From NCBI GenBank assembly GCA_963724405.1, contig CAVRUQ010000012.1, positions 682,001-746,000 of the forward strand: a stretch of DNA of 64,000 nt. Reading direction: 5' to 3'. The position numbers and the translations under genes are program-made. Shown piece after piece: positions 49,215-57,653 of the stretch (positions within the stretch are counted from its first letter, which is position 1; each line of letters begins with the position of its first letter). The DNA is from CAVQBJ01 sp963724405. Lineage in GTDB: Bacteria > Actinomycetota > Thermoleophilia > Solirubrobacterales > Solirubrobacteraceae. The notes beneath the pieces are model-generated. The model was not told the origin of the DNA. It searched no databases and saw only the letters and a list, made by a program, of their open reading frames with translations.

Positions 49215-50723
49215 CTAGTCCTCGGCCATCCAGGCACGCACCTGCATCGCGACGCGATCCGGATCGCGGTCGACGAGGTCCTCGACCTGGCGCTTGGCCG
49301 TGTTGACATGCGGGCGCAGCTGCTTGATCGGCGGCGGCGCGTCGACCTGCTGCTCGAACTCGCTCAGCGTGCGCCGGTGCTCGAGCTCGCGCAACCACGT
49401 GGGCTCGCCGGCCAGGCTCTCGCGCTCGCGCCGGCGCAGCATGCGCGTCGTGAAGAAGAGGAACAGGAGCGCGCCGAGCCCGAGCAGCGCGTACTTGGCG
49501 TAGCTGATCGGGTTGACGGCCGGCGTGGCGACCTTCGTCGCCGTGGCCGGGGCGAACTTCAGCTGGGCGACGGTCACGGCATCCCCGCGGGCGGGGACCA
49601 TCCCGAGCGAGTTGGACACCGCCTGCTGGAGGGTCTTCACCTCGGCCGCCGGCACGGAGCTGTCGACGAACAGCGAGGCCTTGATCAGGTTGACCGCCCC
49701 GGGCGCGACGTTCGTCGAGGTGACGGTCTTGTTGACGCCGAAGGTGGAGTCGGTGATCTGATGGTTGTAGTTGGACGAGCCGGTCGTGCCCGACGGCGTG
49801 TACTGGGGCACCGTGGTTGCCGTGGCAACGCTGCCGCCACCGGTCCCCTTGAGCGTCTCCGTCTCGGTGTGCTGGGTGAGCGGCACGCCCTTGCCGACGT
49901 AGGCGAGCGACTGCTGCGTCGTCTGGTTGGCGTTCAGGTCGGCGTTGACCTGCACCATCGCCTTGCCCGGTCCAAGCGTCTGCGCGAGCATCGCGTCCAC
50001 CACGGCCGCCTGCTGCTGGTCGTACTGCTGCTGGGCCGTCTGCTTGGCCAGCGTGCCGCCGGCGCCGTTGCCCGTGGTGTTGCTGTTCGGCCACAGCAGC
50101 GCGCCGGTGTCGTCGGTGATCGTGACGTTCGAGAGCTGCAGCCCCTGGACGCTCGAGGCGACGAGCTGGGCGATCCCGCGGACCTGGCCCGGGTCGAGGG
50201 CCCCGCCGCCGGACAGGAGCACGGCCGCGGTCGTCGGCGAGGAGCTGTCGGCGAACAGCTGCTGCTGGGCGCTCGGGAGCACGAGCTGCACCTGCGCGCC
50301 GGTCACGCCCTGGATGTTGTCGATCGTCTCGGCCAACTGGCCCTCGAGCGCGCGCTGATACTCCACCTGGGTCTGGAAGTCGCTCTGGCCCAGCTGGGAC
50401 GAGTTGAACAGCGAGAAGTCGGGCTGGTTCTGGGTGAGCAGGTTCGCGCTGGCGAGCGCGACGCGCGCCTGGGCGGTGTCGCTGGAGGCCACGGCGATCG
50501 CGGTGCCGCCCGCCTGGATCTCATACGGAATGCCCTGCGTCGAGAGCGTCGAGGTGATCTTGCCGGTCTGCGCCGGGTTGAGGCCCGTGAGGAGCGTGCT
50601 GTAGCTCGTCTGCGACGCGAGCTGGAGGATGATGAACAGCAGCAGCACGGAGCCGAACACGGCCGCGCCGAGCACGGCCCAGCCGCGCGGAGGCAGCCTG
50701 TTCATCACTTGGCGGACGTTCAT
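49215..50723 (-). CDS. fliF: FliF, MS-ring protein
   Basis: A 502-aa membrane ring protein with two transmembrane helices (GWAVLGAAVFGSVLLLFIIL near 15-37; YALLGLGALLFLFFTTRML near 408-428). YSTLLTGLNPAQTGKITSTL and EYQRALEGQLAETIDNIQGV are classic. The C-terminal DPDRVAMQVRAWMAED contacts FliG. Six nt separate it from fliE. Confidence 0.97.
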   Translation of the reverse strand: MNVRQVMNRLPPRGWAVLGAAVFGSVLLLFIILQLASQTSYSTLLTGLNPAQTGKITSTLSTQGIPYEIQAGGTAIAVASSDTAQARVALASANLLTQNQPDFSLFNSSQLGQSDFQTQVEYQRALEGQLAETIDNIQGVTGAQVQLVLPSAQQQLFADSSSPTTAAVLLSGGGALDPGQVRGIAQLVASSVQGLQLSNVTITDDTGALLWPNSNTTGNGAGGTLAKQTAQQQYDQQQAAVVDAMLAQTLGPGKAMVQVNADLNANQTTQQSLAYVGKGVPLTQHTETETLKGTGGGSVATATTVPQYTPSGTTGSSNYNHQITDSTFGVNKTVTSTNVAPGAVNLIKASLFVDSSVPAAEVKTLQQAVSNSLGMVPARGDAVTVAQLKFAPATATKVATPAVNPISYAKYALLGLGALLFLFFTTRMLRRRERESLAGEPTWLRELEHRRTLSEFEQQVDAPPPIKQLRPHVNTAKRQVEDLVDRDPDRVAMQVRAWMAED

Positions 50724-50729
50724 CGCGCT

Positions 50730-51062
50730 CTAGAGCTGGGTCGAGAAGATCGTCTGGAGGTCCTGCGTGGCCTTCGTGCTCACCTGGGAGGCGAGCTCCA
50801 TCGTCAGCTGGGCGTTCTCGACGGCCGTGATCGCCTGGGTGGGATCGGTCGACTGCCCCATGGCGACGGCCTGCGCCGCCGAGTTGGCCGTGTTCTGCGC
50901 GTCCTGTACCGAGCCGATCGCATTGGAGAGCACGTTGGCGAAGCCGCCCGTCGGCGACGAGGCGCCGGCGGCGCCGACCTGGGCGCTCGTGCCCAGCCCG
51001 TCGATCGGCGCGATGGAGGCCTCGGGGCCCAACGCGCCGAGAGAGCCGATCGGGGCGATCAC
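50730..51062 (-). CDS. fliE: FliE, MS-ring/rod adapter
   Basis: A 110-aa export substrate linking MS ring and rod. FANVLSNAIGSVQDAQNTAN and the closing ELASQVSTKATQDLQTIFST-type end are diagnostic. The GTG at 51062 overlaps the flgC stop as GTGA. Confidence 0.93.
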   Translation of the reverse strand: MIAPIGSLGALGPEASIAPIDGLGTSAQVGAAGASSPTGGFANVLSNAIGSVQDAQNTANSAAQAVAMGQSTDPTQAITAVENAQLTMELASQVSTKATQDLQTIFSTQL

Positions 51063-51568
51063 TTGAGCACGCCCAGCATGCTGGTGAACATCGACTTCGC
51101 GGTCTGCATCGCCGTGACATCGGCCTGGTAGGAGTTCGACTCGTCGATCAGGTCGGTCATCTCGGTCACGGTGTTGACGTTGGGCATCTGCACGTAGCCC
51201 TTCGCGTTCGCGTCCGGGTTGCCCGGGTCGTAGACGAGCTGGCCGGCCGACGAGTCGCTGACCACGCTCGAGACGGCGACGCCGCCGGCGATCGGCCCGG
51301 AGCCCGAGCCGCCGGCCGACCCCGACCCCGAGCCCGAGCCCGAGCCCGAGCCCGAGGACATCGAACCGGAGCCCATCGCTCCCGAGAGCGTCGACCCGAA
51401 GTCCGAGCCGGGGATCTGGGCGAGCACGACCTCCTGGCGCTTGTAGGGCCCGCCTGCCGCCGTGACCGTTGTCTGCGCGTTGGCCAGGTTCTCGGACGTG
51501 ACGTCCATGCGCAGGCGCTGCGCGCTCATGCCGCTGCCGGCGATGTCGATGGCGTCGAAGAGACCCAT
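51059..51568 (-). CDS. flgC: FlgC, proximal rod protein
   Basis: A 169-aa rod protein. FDAIDIAGSGMSAQRLRMDV, TSENLANAQTT and PNVNTVTEMTDLIDESNSYQ are conserved. It is longer than usual (about 135-150 aa) because of a Gly-Ser insert at ~65-95 encoded by a hexanucleotide repeat. ATG 51568 overlaps the flgB stop; a GTG one codon earlier is possible. Confidence 0.94.
   Translation of the reverse strand: MGLFDAIDIAGSGMSAQRLRMDVTSENLANAQTTVTAAGGPYKRQEVVLAQIPGSDFGSTLSGAMGSGSMSSGSGSGSGSGSGSAGGSGSGPIAGGVAVSSVVSDSSAGQLVYDPGNPDANAKGYVQMPNVNTVTEMTDLIDESNSYQADVTAMQTAKSMFTSMLGVLK
51317..51357 (-). repeat. Hexanucleotide repeat inside flgC
   Basis: About six copies of CCCGAG/CCCGAC in tandem, giving a run of alternating glycine and serine in a rod protein that normally has little low-complexity sequence. 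Confidence 0.9.
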
Positions 51569-51918
51569 CACTTCGTCCCCATCGCGTACTCGAGGATCGT
51601 GTTGTGCGCGGCGAGCACCTGCGTGAGGGCCTGGTACTCGAGGCCGTTCTCGGCCAGGTCGGCCGACACCTGATCGCTGTTGACGCCGCGGCCGCCCGTG
51701 GCGACCATGCTCGGGTCGGGCGACGCCTGGAACGTGAGCTGCGAGAGCGGCGTGCCGGCCTGGATCGCAGAATTCAGCTGCGACTGGAAGTCGACGTCCT
51801 GGGGCTGAAAGCCAGTGGTGTCGGCGTTCGCGAGGTCGCTCGTGAGCGCCGTCTGGCGCTGCATCGAACCGCGCAGTGCGGTCTCGAGCATGAGTTGGGT
51901 GGGGTCGACGGGGGACAC
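51568..51918 (-). CDS. flgB: FlgB, proximal rod protein
   Basis: A 116-aa rod protein: LETALRGSMQRQTALTSDLA, NADTTGFQPQDVDFQSQL, and the closing EYQALTQVLAAHNTILEYAM. GTG at 51918 fits the family N-terminus with an AAAGGA site. First gene of the flgB-flgC-fliE-fliF-fliG-fliH-fliI series. Confidence 0.92.
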   Translation of the reverse strand: MSPVDPTQLMLETALRGSMQRQTALTSDLANADTTGFQPQDVDFQSQLNSAIQAGTPLSQLTFQASPDPSMVATGGRGVNSDQVSADLAENGLEYQALTQVLAAHNTILEYAMGTK

Positions 51919-51991
51919 GATCGGCAAGTCCTTTCTCGGTGTCAGCCCTCCCTGGGCCTGATCACGACCGCGTCCGTGCGAGTCGCCCCGT

Positions 51992-52018
51992 TCATCGGCC
52001 GCGTCCGCTCGTCCTTGA
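51992..52018 (-). promoter_or_regulatory. Sigma-28-type promoter of the flgB operon
   Basis: TCAA (52018-52015), 15 bases, GCCGATGA (51999-51992). Leader of about 65-70 nt to the flgB GTG. Confidence 0.7.
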
Positions 52019-52055
52019 GCGGGATCGGCCGAACGGCCAGGGCCGCCGCGGCCCG

Positions 52056-52397
52056 TCAGGCGCTCGCGTCGACGCGCGGCGGCGCGGCGCTGTGCCCGAC
52101 CGAGCGGCCGTACCCCCGCGCGGCGCGGCGCGCCTGCACGACGCGACGCAGGGCGAGCAGCATCTGCTCGCGACCGCGCTGCAGCTCGATCGACGTCCGC
52201 TCCTGCGTCAGGGCGATGCGTACGAGCGTCGCGCGCACGTCGGCGGGCGGGGTCTGGGGAAGATTCTCGATGAGCGCGGCGCGCTCGTCGGCGAGCTCGG
52301 CCAACGCGGCGTACTCCCCGCGCCCGGCGCATTCGAGCTCGCGCTCGGCGAGCTCGAGCAGCCGCGCGTACGGGTCGCGCCGGCGCCTCGCGGCCAT
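52056..52397 (-). CDS. FliT-like small helical protein
   Basis: A 113-aa, helix-rich, highly charged protein (YARLLELAERELECAGRGEY, ELADERAALIENLP) coupled to fliS by a TGATG overlap. Size, helicity and place after fliS suggest a FliT-type chaperone, but sequence alone does not prove it. Confidence 0.65.
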   Translation of the reverse strand: MAARRRRDPYARLLELAERELECAGRGEYAALAELADERAALIENLPQTPPADVRATLVRIALTQERTSIELQRGREQMLLALRRVVQARRAARGYGRSVGHSAAPPRVDASA

Positions 52398-52762
52398 CAG
52401 CAGATCTGGTCCCAGGCGTCGCGCAGCGTGGTGAGCAGCCGGTCGACCTCGTCGACCTTGTCGGCGTTGAGCTCGACGCGCGCCTCGTTGAGATGGCGGC
52501 GGCAGAAGAGGTAGATCGACAGGAGGTTCTGGGCGATCTCGCCCTGCTCGAGGTCGAGCGTCCCCTGTAGGTGCGCGAGGATCGACTCGGCCTGGCGCAG
52601 CTTCGTGTGCGCGCCGGTGATGTCGCGTTGGCGCATCGCGGCCGCGGCCTGGAACATGAAGCGATGCATGCCGTCGTAGAGCATCACGATCAGGCGCTCG
52701 GGGCTCGCGGTGAGCACCGAGCTCTGCTGATAGGCGTTCGGTGGGGCGGTGTACGTGTTCAT
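52397..52762 (-). CDS. fliS: FliS, flagellin chaperone
   Basis: A 121-aa chaperone that keeps flagellin unpolymerised before export. The N-terminal YQQSSVLTASPERLIVMLYD and GMHRFMFQAAAAMRQRD, and LSIYLFCRRHLNEARVE, are diagnostic. The frame is open upstream; ATG 52762 begins the family. Own promoter upstream. Confidence 0.95.
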   Translation of the reverse strand: MNTYTAPPNAYQQSSVLTASPERLIVMLYDGMHRFMFQAAAAMRQRDITGAHTKLRQAESILAHLQGTLDLEQGEIAQNLLSIYLFCRRHLNEARVELNADKVDEVDRLLTTLRDAWDQIC

Positions 52763-52802
52763 CGAGAGAGTCGGTCCGGGGAGTGGTTGCCTTCTGCCCC
52801 GG

Positions 52803-52829
52803 TGATCGGTCCGCGGCGGCCAAAGTTGA
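52803..52829 (-). promoter_or_regulatory. Sigma-28-type promoter of fliS
   Basis: TCAA (52829-52826), 15 bases, ACCGATCA (52810-52803). Leader of about 35 nt to the fliS ATG. Confidence 0.75.
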
Positions 52830-52906
52830 GGCCAAACGGCCGCTTGATCGGCGTCCCGCCGCCGCCGCCGGACCGCCAAGCCCGGGCACGATCGCACGCA
52901 ATGCCC

Positions 52907-52930
52907 GGACGGGCGCCGCGCAGGGCCCGT
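52907..52930 (-). terminator. fliD terminator hairpin
   Basis: GACGGGC (52907-52913) pairs with GCCCGTC (52924-52930), starting 8 nt after the fliD stop. A second possible stem, CGGGCA with TGCCCG, lies just beyond (52882-52906). Confidence 0.55.
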
Positions 52931-52938
52931 CTGCTCGG

Positions 52939-54396
52939 CTAGGCCGTGGGGGAGGCGTTGAACTGCGAGATCTGGCCGGTGAGCCAGGACTGCGTGGACT
53001 GGTTCTGCTGGATGGCCGTCTCGAGCTGCGCGAACTCGGCCTGCAGCGCGGTCTGCTGGTCGGTCAGCGTGCGCTCCATGTCGGTGAGCTGGCTGCTCAT
53101 GTCCGACGACTGCTGGCCGTCGTCGGTGATGCGCTGCGAGATCGTCCCGCCCGGCCCGGCGTCCGCCGCGACGAGGGACTGGAAGCTCGTCGCGAAGCTC
53201 GACAGCACCTGCTGCACGCCGTTGGGATTCGACTGGATCGCCGCCGCGAGCGTCGTGCTGTTGACGGTGAGCGCGCCCGAGAGCGAGGCCTGCGACGGCG
53301 TTGCGCCCGTCGAGGCGCCGGTGCTGATGCCGAGGTCGGCCAGGCTGGCCATGCCCGCGGGCAGACCGGCGCCGGGGGTGTACATCATCTCGCGCATGTT
53401 GGCGAGCAGCGAGGTCAGCTCCTGGTCGTTGTAGAGCGTGCCCTGCGACGCGTCGGAGGAGCTCTGGGGGTTGGAGACCGGCGTCTGGGAGAGCTGCGTC
53501 TGGATCGCGCTGATCGCCGAGTTGTAGTCGCTGACGAACTGGTTGATCGCCGACGTGACCGAGCTGGTGCTCGCGGCCGGCGGCGTGACGTTGACGGTCA
53601 CCGGGCCGGAGTTCGTCAGGCCGGTGAGGCTGAGCGACACGCCGGGGATCGCGTTCGTCACCGTGTTGCTGTGCGAGGTCCGGGTGGAGCCGCCGTTGAC
53701 GGAGAACTGCGCGTCGCGGCCCTGGACGGCGAGGCCGGCCTGCTCGACGAGCGAGCTCCCCGGGTCGCTGACCGAGATGTAGCTCGAGCCGTTGTTGCCG
53801 GTGGCCCGGTCGGAGAAGACGATCGTGCCGCTGTCGAGCGCGGCAGCGTACACGGTGGCGTTCGAATCGGAGTTGATCTGGGCGGCGAACGACTGGGCCG
53901 TCTGCCCGGCGGCGATCGTCTCGCTGACGCCGTCGATCGTGATCGTGTCGGCCGAGGCCGGGCTCGTGAAGCTGAACGTGCGCTGCGCCGAGCTCGCCAG
54001 CTGGGTGACGCTCACCTCGTACGCTCCGACGGCGGCGCCGCTGGAGGTCGTGGCCGTCATCGCGCTCGGGTCACTCGTCGTGACGGACTGCGACGAGGCG
54101 AACAGCGCGGGCGACGAGAGTGCGTTCGCGTCGTTCATGACGTTCTGCAGGCTCGTCTGGATGCTCGTCAGCTGCTGCTGCTGGGCGTTGACGCCGTCCT
54201 GGCTGAGCGTGAGCTGGTTGAGCGGAACCTCGTCGATCGCGAGCATCTCATTGATGATCGCGGTCGTGTTCAGGCCCGAGCCCAGGCCGACGATCGACTG
54301 CTGCGCGCCGAGCGGGTTGTTGATGGCGTTCGACGTCCCGCTCGTCAGCGTTCCGCCGAAGAACGACGTGCTGCTGCCCACGCTCGAGGTCGACAT
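52939..54396 (-). CDS. fliD: FliD, filament cap protein
   Basis: A 485-aa cap protein. The N-terminal QQSIVGLGSGLNTTAIINEM, the SPALFASSQSVTTSDPSAMT segment and the C-terminal coiled region (ERTLTDQQTALQAEFAQLET) with STQSWLTGQISQFNA are typical. It lies 3 nt after flaG. Confidence 0.95.
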   Translation of the reverse strand: MSTSSVGSSTSFFGGTLTSGTSNAINNPLGAQQSIVGLGSGLNTTAIINEMLAIDEVPLNQLTLSQDGVNAQQQQLTSIQTSLQNVMNDANALSSPALFASSQSVTTSDPSAMTATTSSGAAVGAYEVSVTQLASSAQRTFSFTSPASADTITIDGVSETIAAGQTAQSFAAQINSDSNATVYAAALDSGTIVFSDRATGNNGSSYISVSDPGSSLVEQAGLAVQGRDAQFSVNGGSTRTSHSNTVTNAIPGVSLSLTGLTNSGPVTVNVTPPAASTSSVTSAINQFVSDYNSAISAIQTQLSQTPVSNPQSSSDASQGTLYNDQELTSLLANMREMMYTPGAGLPAGMASLADLGISTGASTGATPSQASLSGALTVNSTTLAAAIQSNPNGVQQVLSSFATSFQSLVAADAGPGGTISQRITDDGQQSSDMSSQLTDMERTLTDQQTALQAEFAQLETAIQQNQSTQSWLTGQISQFNASPTA

Positions 54397-54399
54397 CGT

Positions 54400-54741
54400 C
54401 TAGGCCGTCCCCTCGAGCACGTTGAACACGGAGCTCGGCGCCAGCGGCGCCGAGACCACGTTGCCCTGCAGGTCCGAGACCTGCACCTGCACGCGGCCGC
54501 CGTCGTCGTGAAGCTGGAAACCGACGTGCTGGTTCTGGGCCGCGAGCTCGTCGTAGCGCGAGGAGGCGGCGCCCATGGCGCTGAGGACCTCATCGGGCGG
54601 GCTGGTCGGGATCATGTCGATCGTGGTCGAGACGCCGCTCGCGGGCGCGGCCGGATCGGCCGCCTGCGTGCGGGTGGGCGGGGTCGGCGGAGCGACCCGG
54701 TCGATGGGCGTGATCGGTGTGGATGGGGTGATGCTGTTCAT
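54400..54741 (-). CDS. flaG: FlaG-family protein
   Basis: A 113-aa protein. The C-terminal half (NQHVGFQLHDDGGRVQVQVS, DLQGNVV) matches the FlaG domain found next to fliD; the first 50 residues are Pro/Thr-rich. FlaG influences filament length in some bacteria. AAGGAGG site 12-13 nt before ATG. Confidence 0.82.
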   Translation of the reverse strand: MNSITPSTPITPIDRVAPPTPPTRTQAADPAAPASGVSTTIDMIPTSPPDEVLSAMGAASSRYDELAAQNQHVGFQLHDDGGRVQVQVSDLQGNVVSAPLAPSSVFNVLEGTA

Positions 54742-54853
54742 GACGGTGCGATTCCTCCTTGAATTGCGAAGTGCCAGACGCTCCGGGTGGGCTCGTCTGC
54801 GCACGTCCGTCGGTGGTGATGATTTCTTCCGTGAATGTGTCCCCTAGGCCCGT

Positions 54854-54880
54854 TTATCGAACGTCCCCCCGAGAACTTGA
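54854..54880 (-). promoter_or_regulatory. Sigma-28-type promoter of flaG-fliD
   Basis: TCAA (54880-54877), 15 bases, TTCGATAA (54861-54854). Leader of about 105 nt to the flaG ATG. Confidence 0.7.
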
Positions 54881-54933
54881 GGCGGCGTCCAGGAATGTCC
54901 ACAAGCACACCCCTGGGTGGGTGGGTCCGATTC

Positions 54934-54949
54934 GCGGCCACTTGGCCGC
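54934..54949 (-). terminator. Hairpin after the TPR-glycosyltransferase
   Basis: GCGGCCA and TGGCCGC form a perfect 7-bp stem with a 2-nt loop, 12 nt past the stop codon of the glycosyltransferase and upstream of the flaG promoter. Confidence 0.55.
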
Positions 54950-54960
54950 CTCCGGCACCC

Positions 54961-57399
54961 CTAAGCCGCGAGGAGCGACGCGTCGGCGAGCGTGCGGGCG
55001 AGGGCGTTGGCCGGCTCCAGGCGCAGCGCCTCGCGGGCGAAGACGGCGGCGTCCGCGGGCTGCCCGTGGGCGAACGCGACCTGGGCCAGACCGACGAGGG
55101 CCCGCGGGTCGGTCCCGTGCCCGCGCACGGCCATCCACTCCTCGGCCGCCGACTTGAGGAAGCCCTGGCGCAGGTACATCCCGGCCAGCAGCTCGCGCTG
55201 CTCGCGCTCGGGCAGCTCACTCGGGCGAAGCAGCCCGACGACGAGCAGCTCGAACGCGGTGAAGTCGCGGACGCGCAGGAGCGCCTCCAGCACCGTGCCG
55301 AGCAGCCCGATCGCCGGGATGGGGAGCGCGCGGGTGGGGGTCTGTCCGCCGAGCAGGTCGGCCCAGCCGGCGAACAGCGCCAGCTCTGCCGCGGGCAGCG
55401 ACGCGGCGCGCGCGCGCTCGAGTGCCTGCGGCACGCGCTCGAGATCGCCGCCGGCGAGCCGTCCGAAGAGCTCGGTGCGGCAGGCGACCTGGGCGAGCGG
55501 GTCATCGGCGGGAAGTGCTGCGGCCTCGGCCGCGGCGTCGGCATAGCGGCGCTGGTACAGGAGCACCTCGCCGAGCGCGACGCGGGCCTGGGCGCTGTGG
55601 GGCTGGCGCTCGAGCACCAGGCGGTACTGCTGCTCGGCCGCCTCGCCGGCGCCGGCCTCGAAGAGGGCGGTCCCGAGCATGAAGCGGACGGTCGGGGTCG
55701 GCTCGGCGACGCGTCGCTCGACCTCCACGACGACTGCGTCGGGCTCGACCCCGCAGCCGAGCAGCGCCGTGGCGTACGGCAGGACGGTGCCGAAGAAGCC
55801 CGGGTGCTCGTCGAGGCACCAGTCGAGCAGCTTGCGCGCCGGCTCGGCCTCGCCGCGGTTGAGCTTCAGCTCGGCGAGCGCGATGCGCGGCAGGTACGTG
55901 CCGCAGCCGACCGTCGCCGTGTAGCGCGACGGCGCGTCGCCCATCTCGATCGCGCGCTCGTAGTAGGTGACGGCGTCCTCGACGCGGTTGAGCGTCACCG
56001 AGGCCGTGGCCTGCTCGTACACGAGGTCGGTGAAGCCCGGGAACAGGACGAGGCCCTCGTCCGCCAGCTCGATCGCGTCCTCGGCCCGACCGCAGATCCG
56101 CAGCGCCTTGACGAGCCGGGAGACGAGCGACGGGGTGAATTCGTACGTGCTGCCGTCGTGGGCTTCCGCCTTGACCAGGCGCCAGGACTCCTCGAACTCG
56201 GCCAGCGCGGCCGGGGCATCGCCGGCGGCGGCGTACTCCGAGCCGAGGTTGAAGTGCAGGAACGGCGTCGGGCGGGTGCTCTCGGCCTGCTGGGCGCGGA
56301 GCAGCTCGATGTTGCGACGCGACTTCTCCTTGGCGTCGCGCACCGCGCCGAGGTAGCCGTAGTGCTCGACGCGGATCGAGGTCTGCTCGATCCGCTCCGT
56401 CAGGCCACCTGGCAGGTGCTGGGCGATCTGCTCGTGCAGGCGGCCCTCGAAGCGGTAGTGGGGCCGGTTGCGGAAGACGCGCAGCGCGTTGTGGGTGACC
56501 GCGGTGCCGTCGGTGAGGTCGCCGGTGAAGTTCGTCTCGACGAGGTAGAAGGCCTCGCGCCAGGTCCGTCCGGTGAGGGCCCGGAGCTTGGCGGCGTCCT
56601 CGCGCACGAGGACCTCGTCGGCGTCCAGGTACATCACCCAGTCACCGGTCGCGGCCTCGAACGACGCGTTGCGGGCATCGGAGAACGAGCCGGTCCACTC
56701 GCGCTCGATGACCTGGGCGCCGAACGAGCGGGCGATCTCGATCGTGCGATCGACCGAGCCGGTGTCGACGATGATGATCTCGTCGACGGCATCGGCGGCG
56801 GCCGCGAGGCAGCGGGGCAGCATCTCCTCCTCGTCGCGCACGATCATGCACAGGCTGAGACGCATGCCGGTGGCCGGCATGGCCCGGCTGGCGACGCGCT
56901 TGCCGCGGCGCGCAAGCGCCGCCAGTGGCGCATCGAGCGGGCGGCTTCCCGTTGTGCGCTCGCGCCGGCGGCGCGCGATCTCGGTCAGGTTACGGCCCAC
57001 GTGGGGAAGTGCCGGATCGAGGCGCCGCGCCGCCGTGAACAGCGCCTTGGCGGCGTCGAGGCTCCAGAGCTCATAGAAGGCGACGCCGGCGAGGTTGAGG
57101 AGCACGGGCTCGCTCGGCTCCTCCTCGAGGACGTCCGTCGCCGCGCCCGCCACGAGCAGGAAGATCTGGGCCGCCCGCGCCGCCGGTGCGCGACCGGCGG
57201 CGGCGAGTCCCTGCTCGAGCAGCGCGAGGCGAGCGCGGTAGCGCTCCTGCAGATGCTCGTGCTCCGCGGCGCGCGCGAACAGCTCGCGGTACCCGCGCAG
57301 GTCCCCGGTGTCGAGCAGTGCCGCGGCGCGCGCGCCGAGCGCCGCCGCCGCGGGAGGCGCGGCCGGTGCAAGGGTCGATCCAGTCAGACGTAGAGCCAT
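54961..57399 (-). CDS. TPR-glycosyltransferase (GT2 with tetratricopeptide repeats)
   Basis: An 812-aa protein. Residues ~1-165 are helical repeats; ~175-300 form a GT2 domain (LSLCMIVRDEEEMLPRCLAA, DEIIIVDTGSVDRTIEIARS, metal site MYLDADEVLV, then RFEGRLHEQI); the rest is TPR-like (FLHFNLGSEYAAAGDAPAAL, ATASVTLNRVEDAVTYYERA). This layout is that of protein O- or S-glycosyltransferases acting on peptides or flagellin. ATG 57399 is chosen over 57429 because the predicted transcript starts between them. A sigma-28-type promoter ties it to flagella. Confidence 0.85.
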   Translation of the reverse strand: MALRLTGSTLAPAAPPAAAALGARAAALLDTGDLRGYRELFARAAEHEHLQERYRARLALLEQGLAAAGRAPAARAAQIFLLVAGAATDVLEEEPSEPVLLNLAGVAFYELWSLDAAKALFTAARRLDPALPHVGRNLTEIARRRRERTTGSRPLDAPLAALARRGKRVASRAMPATGMRLSLCMIVRDEEEMLPRCLAAAADAVDEIIIVDTGSVDRTIEIARSFGAQVIEREWTGSFSDARNASFEAATGDWVMYLDADEVLVREDAAKLRALTGRTWREAFYLVETNFTGDLTDGTAVTHNALRVFRNRPHYRFEGRLHEQIAQHLPGGLTERIEQTSIRVEHYGYLGAVRDAKEKSRRNIELLRAQQAESTRPTPFLHFNLGSEYAAAGDAPAALAEFEESWRLVKAEAHDGSTYEFTPSLVSRLVKALRICGRAEDAIELADEGLVLFPGFTDLVYEQATASVTLNRVEDAVTYYERAIEMGDAPSRYTATVGCGTYLPRIALAELKLNRGEAEPARKLLDWCLDEHPGFFGTVLPYATALLGCGVEPDAVVVEVERRVAEPTPTVRFMLGTALFEAGAGEAAEQQYRLVLERQPHSAQARVALGEVLLYQRRYADAAAEAAALPADDPLAQVACRTELFGRLAGGDLERVPQALERARAASLPAAELALFAGWADLLGGQTPTRALPIPAIGLLGTVLEALLRVRDFTAFELLVVGLLRPSELPEREQRELLAGMYLRQGFLKSAAEEWMAVRGHGTDPRALVGLAQVAFAHGQPADAAVFAREALRLEPANALARTLADASLLAA

Positions 57400-57429
57400 G
57401 AGGGCAGCCCCGGAAGGAGGGTGGCCCAT

Positions 57430-57456
57430 TCATCGGCAGGCCCCGGCCAGACCTGA
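57430..57456 (-). promoter_or_regulatory. Sigma-28-type promoter of the TPR-glycosyltransferase
   Basis: TCAG (57456-57453), 15 bases, GCCGATGA (57437-57430). It lies in the 254-bp gap shared with the divergent fliA gene, in which I see no clear fliA promoter. Confidence 0.6.
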
Positions 57457-57653
57457 GCGGCGTGGTCGGCTCGCACCGTTTCCGCCGCGCTCCAGGGCGC
57501 CGCGGCCGGGCCGATCTGTCGTCCAGAACCCGCCGCGCTGCACCGCGTCTGGACGGATGTACCAGCGCCGTCGGCCCCGGCTGCGTGCGGCCCGTACAAG
57601 CGCCGATACCTGCCCCGGTTGCTTTCCCCCTCGAACACGGAGCAAGGATCAAA

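Noticed and set aside
57583..57609. GCCGATAC upstream of fliA as a sigma-28 site
   Set aside because: The octamer is close, but no TCAA-like box lies 15 bases upstream, so autoregulation of fliA is not supported by sequence.
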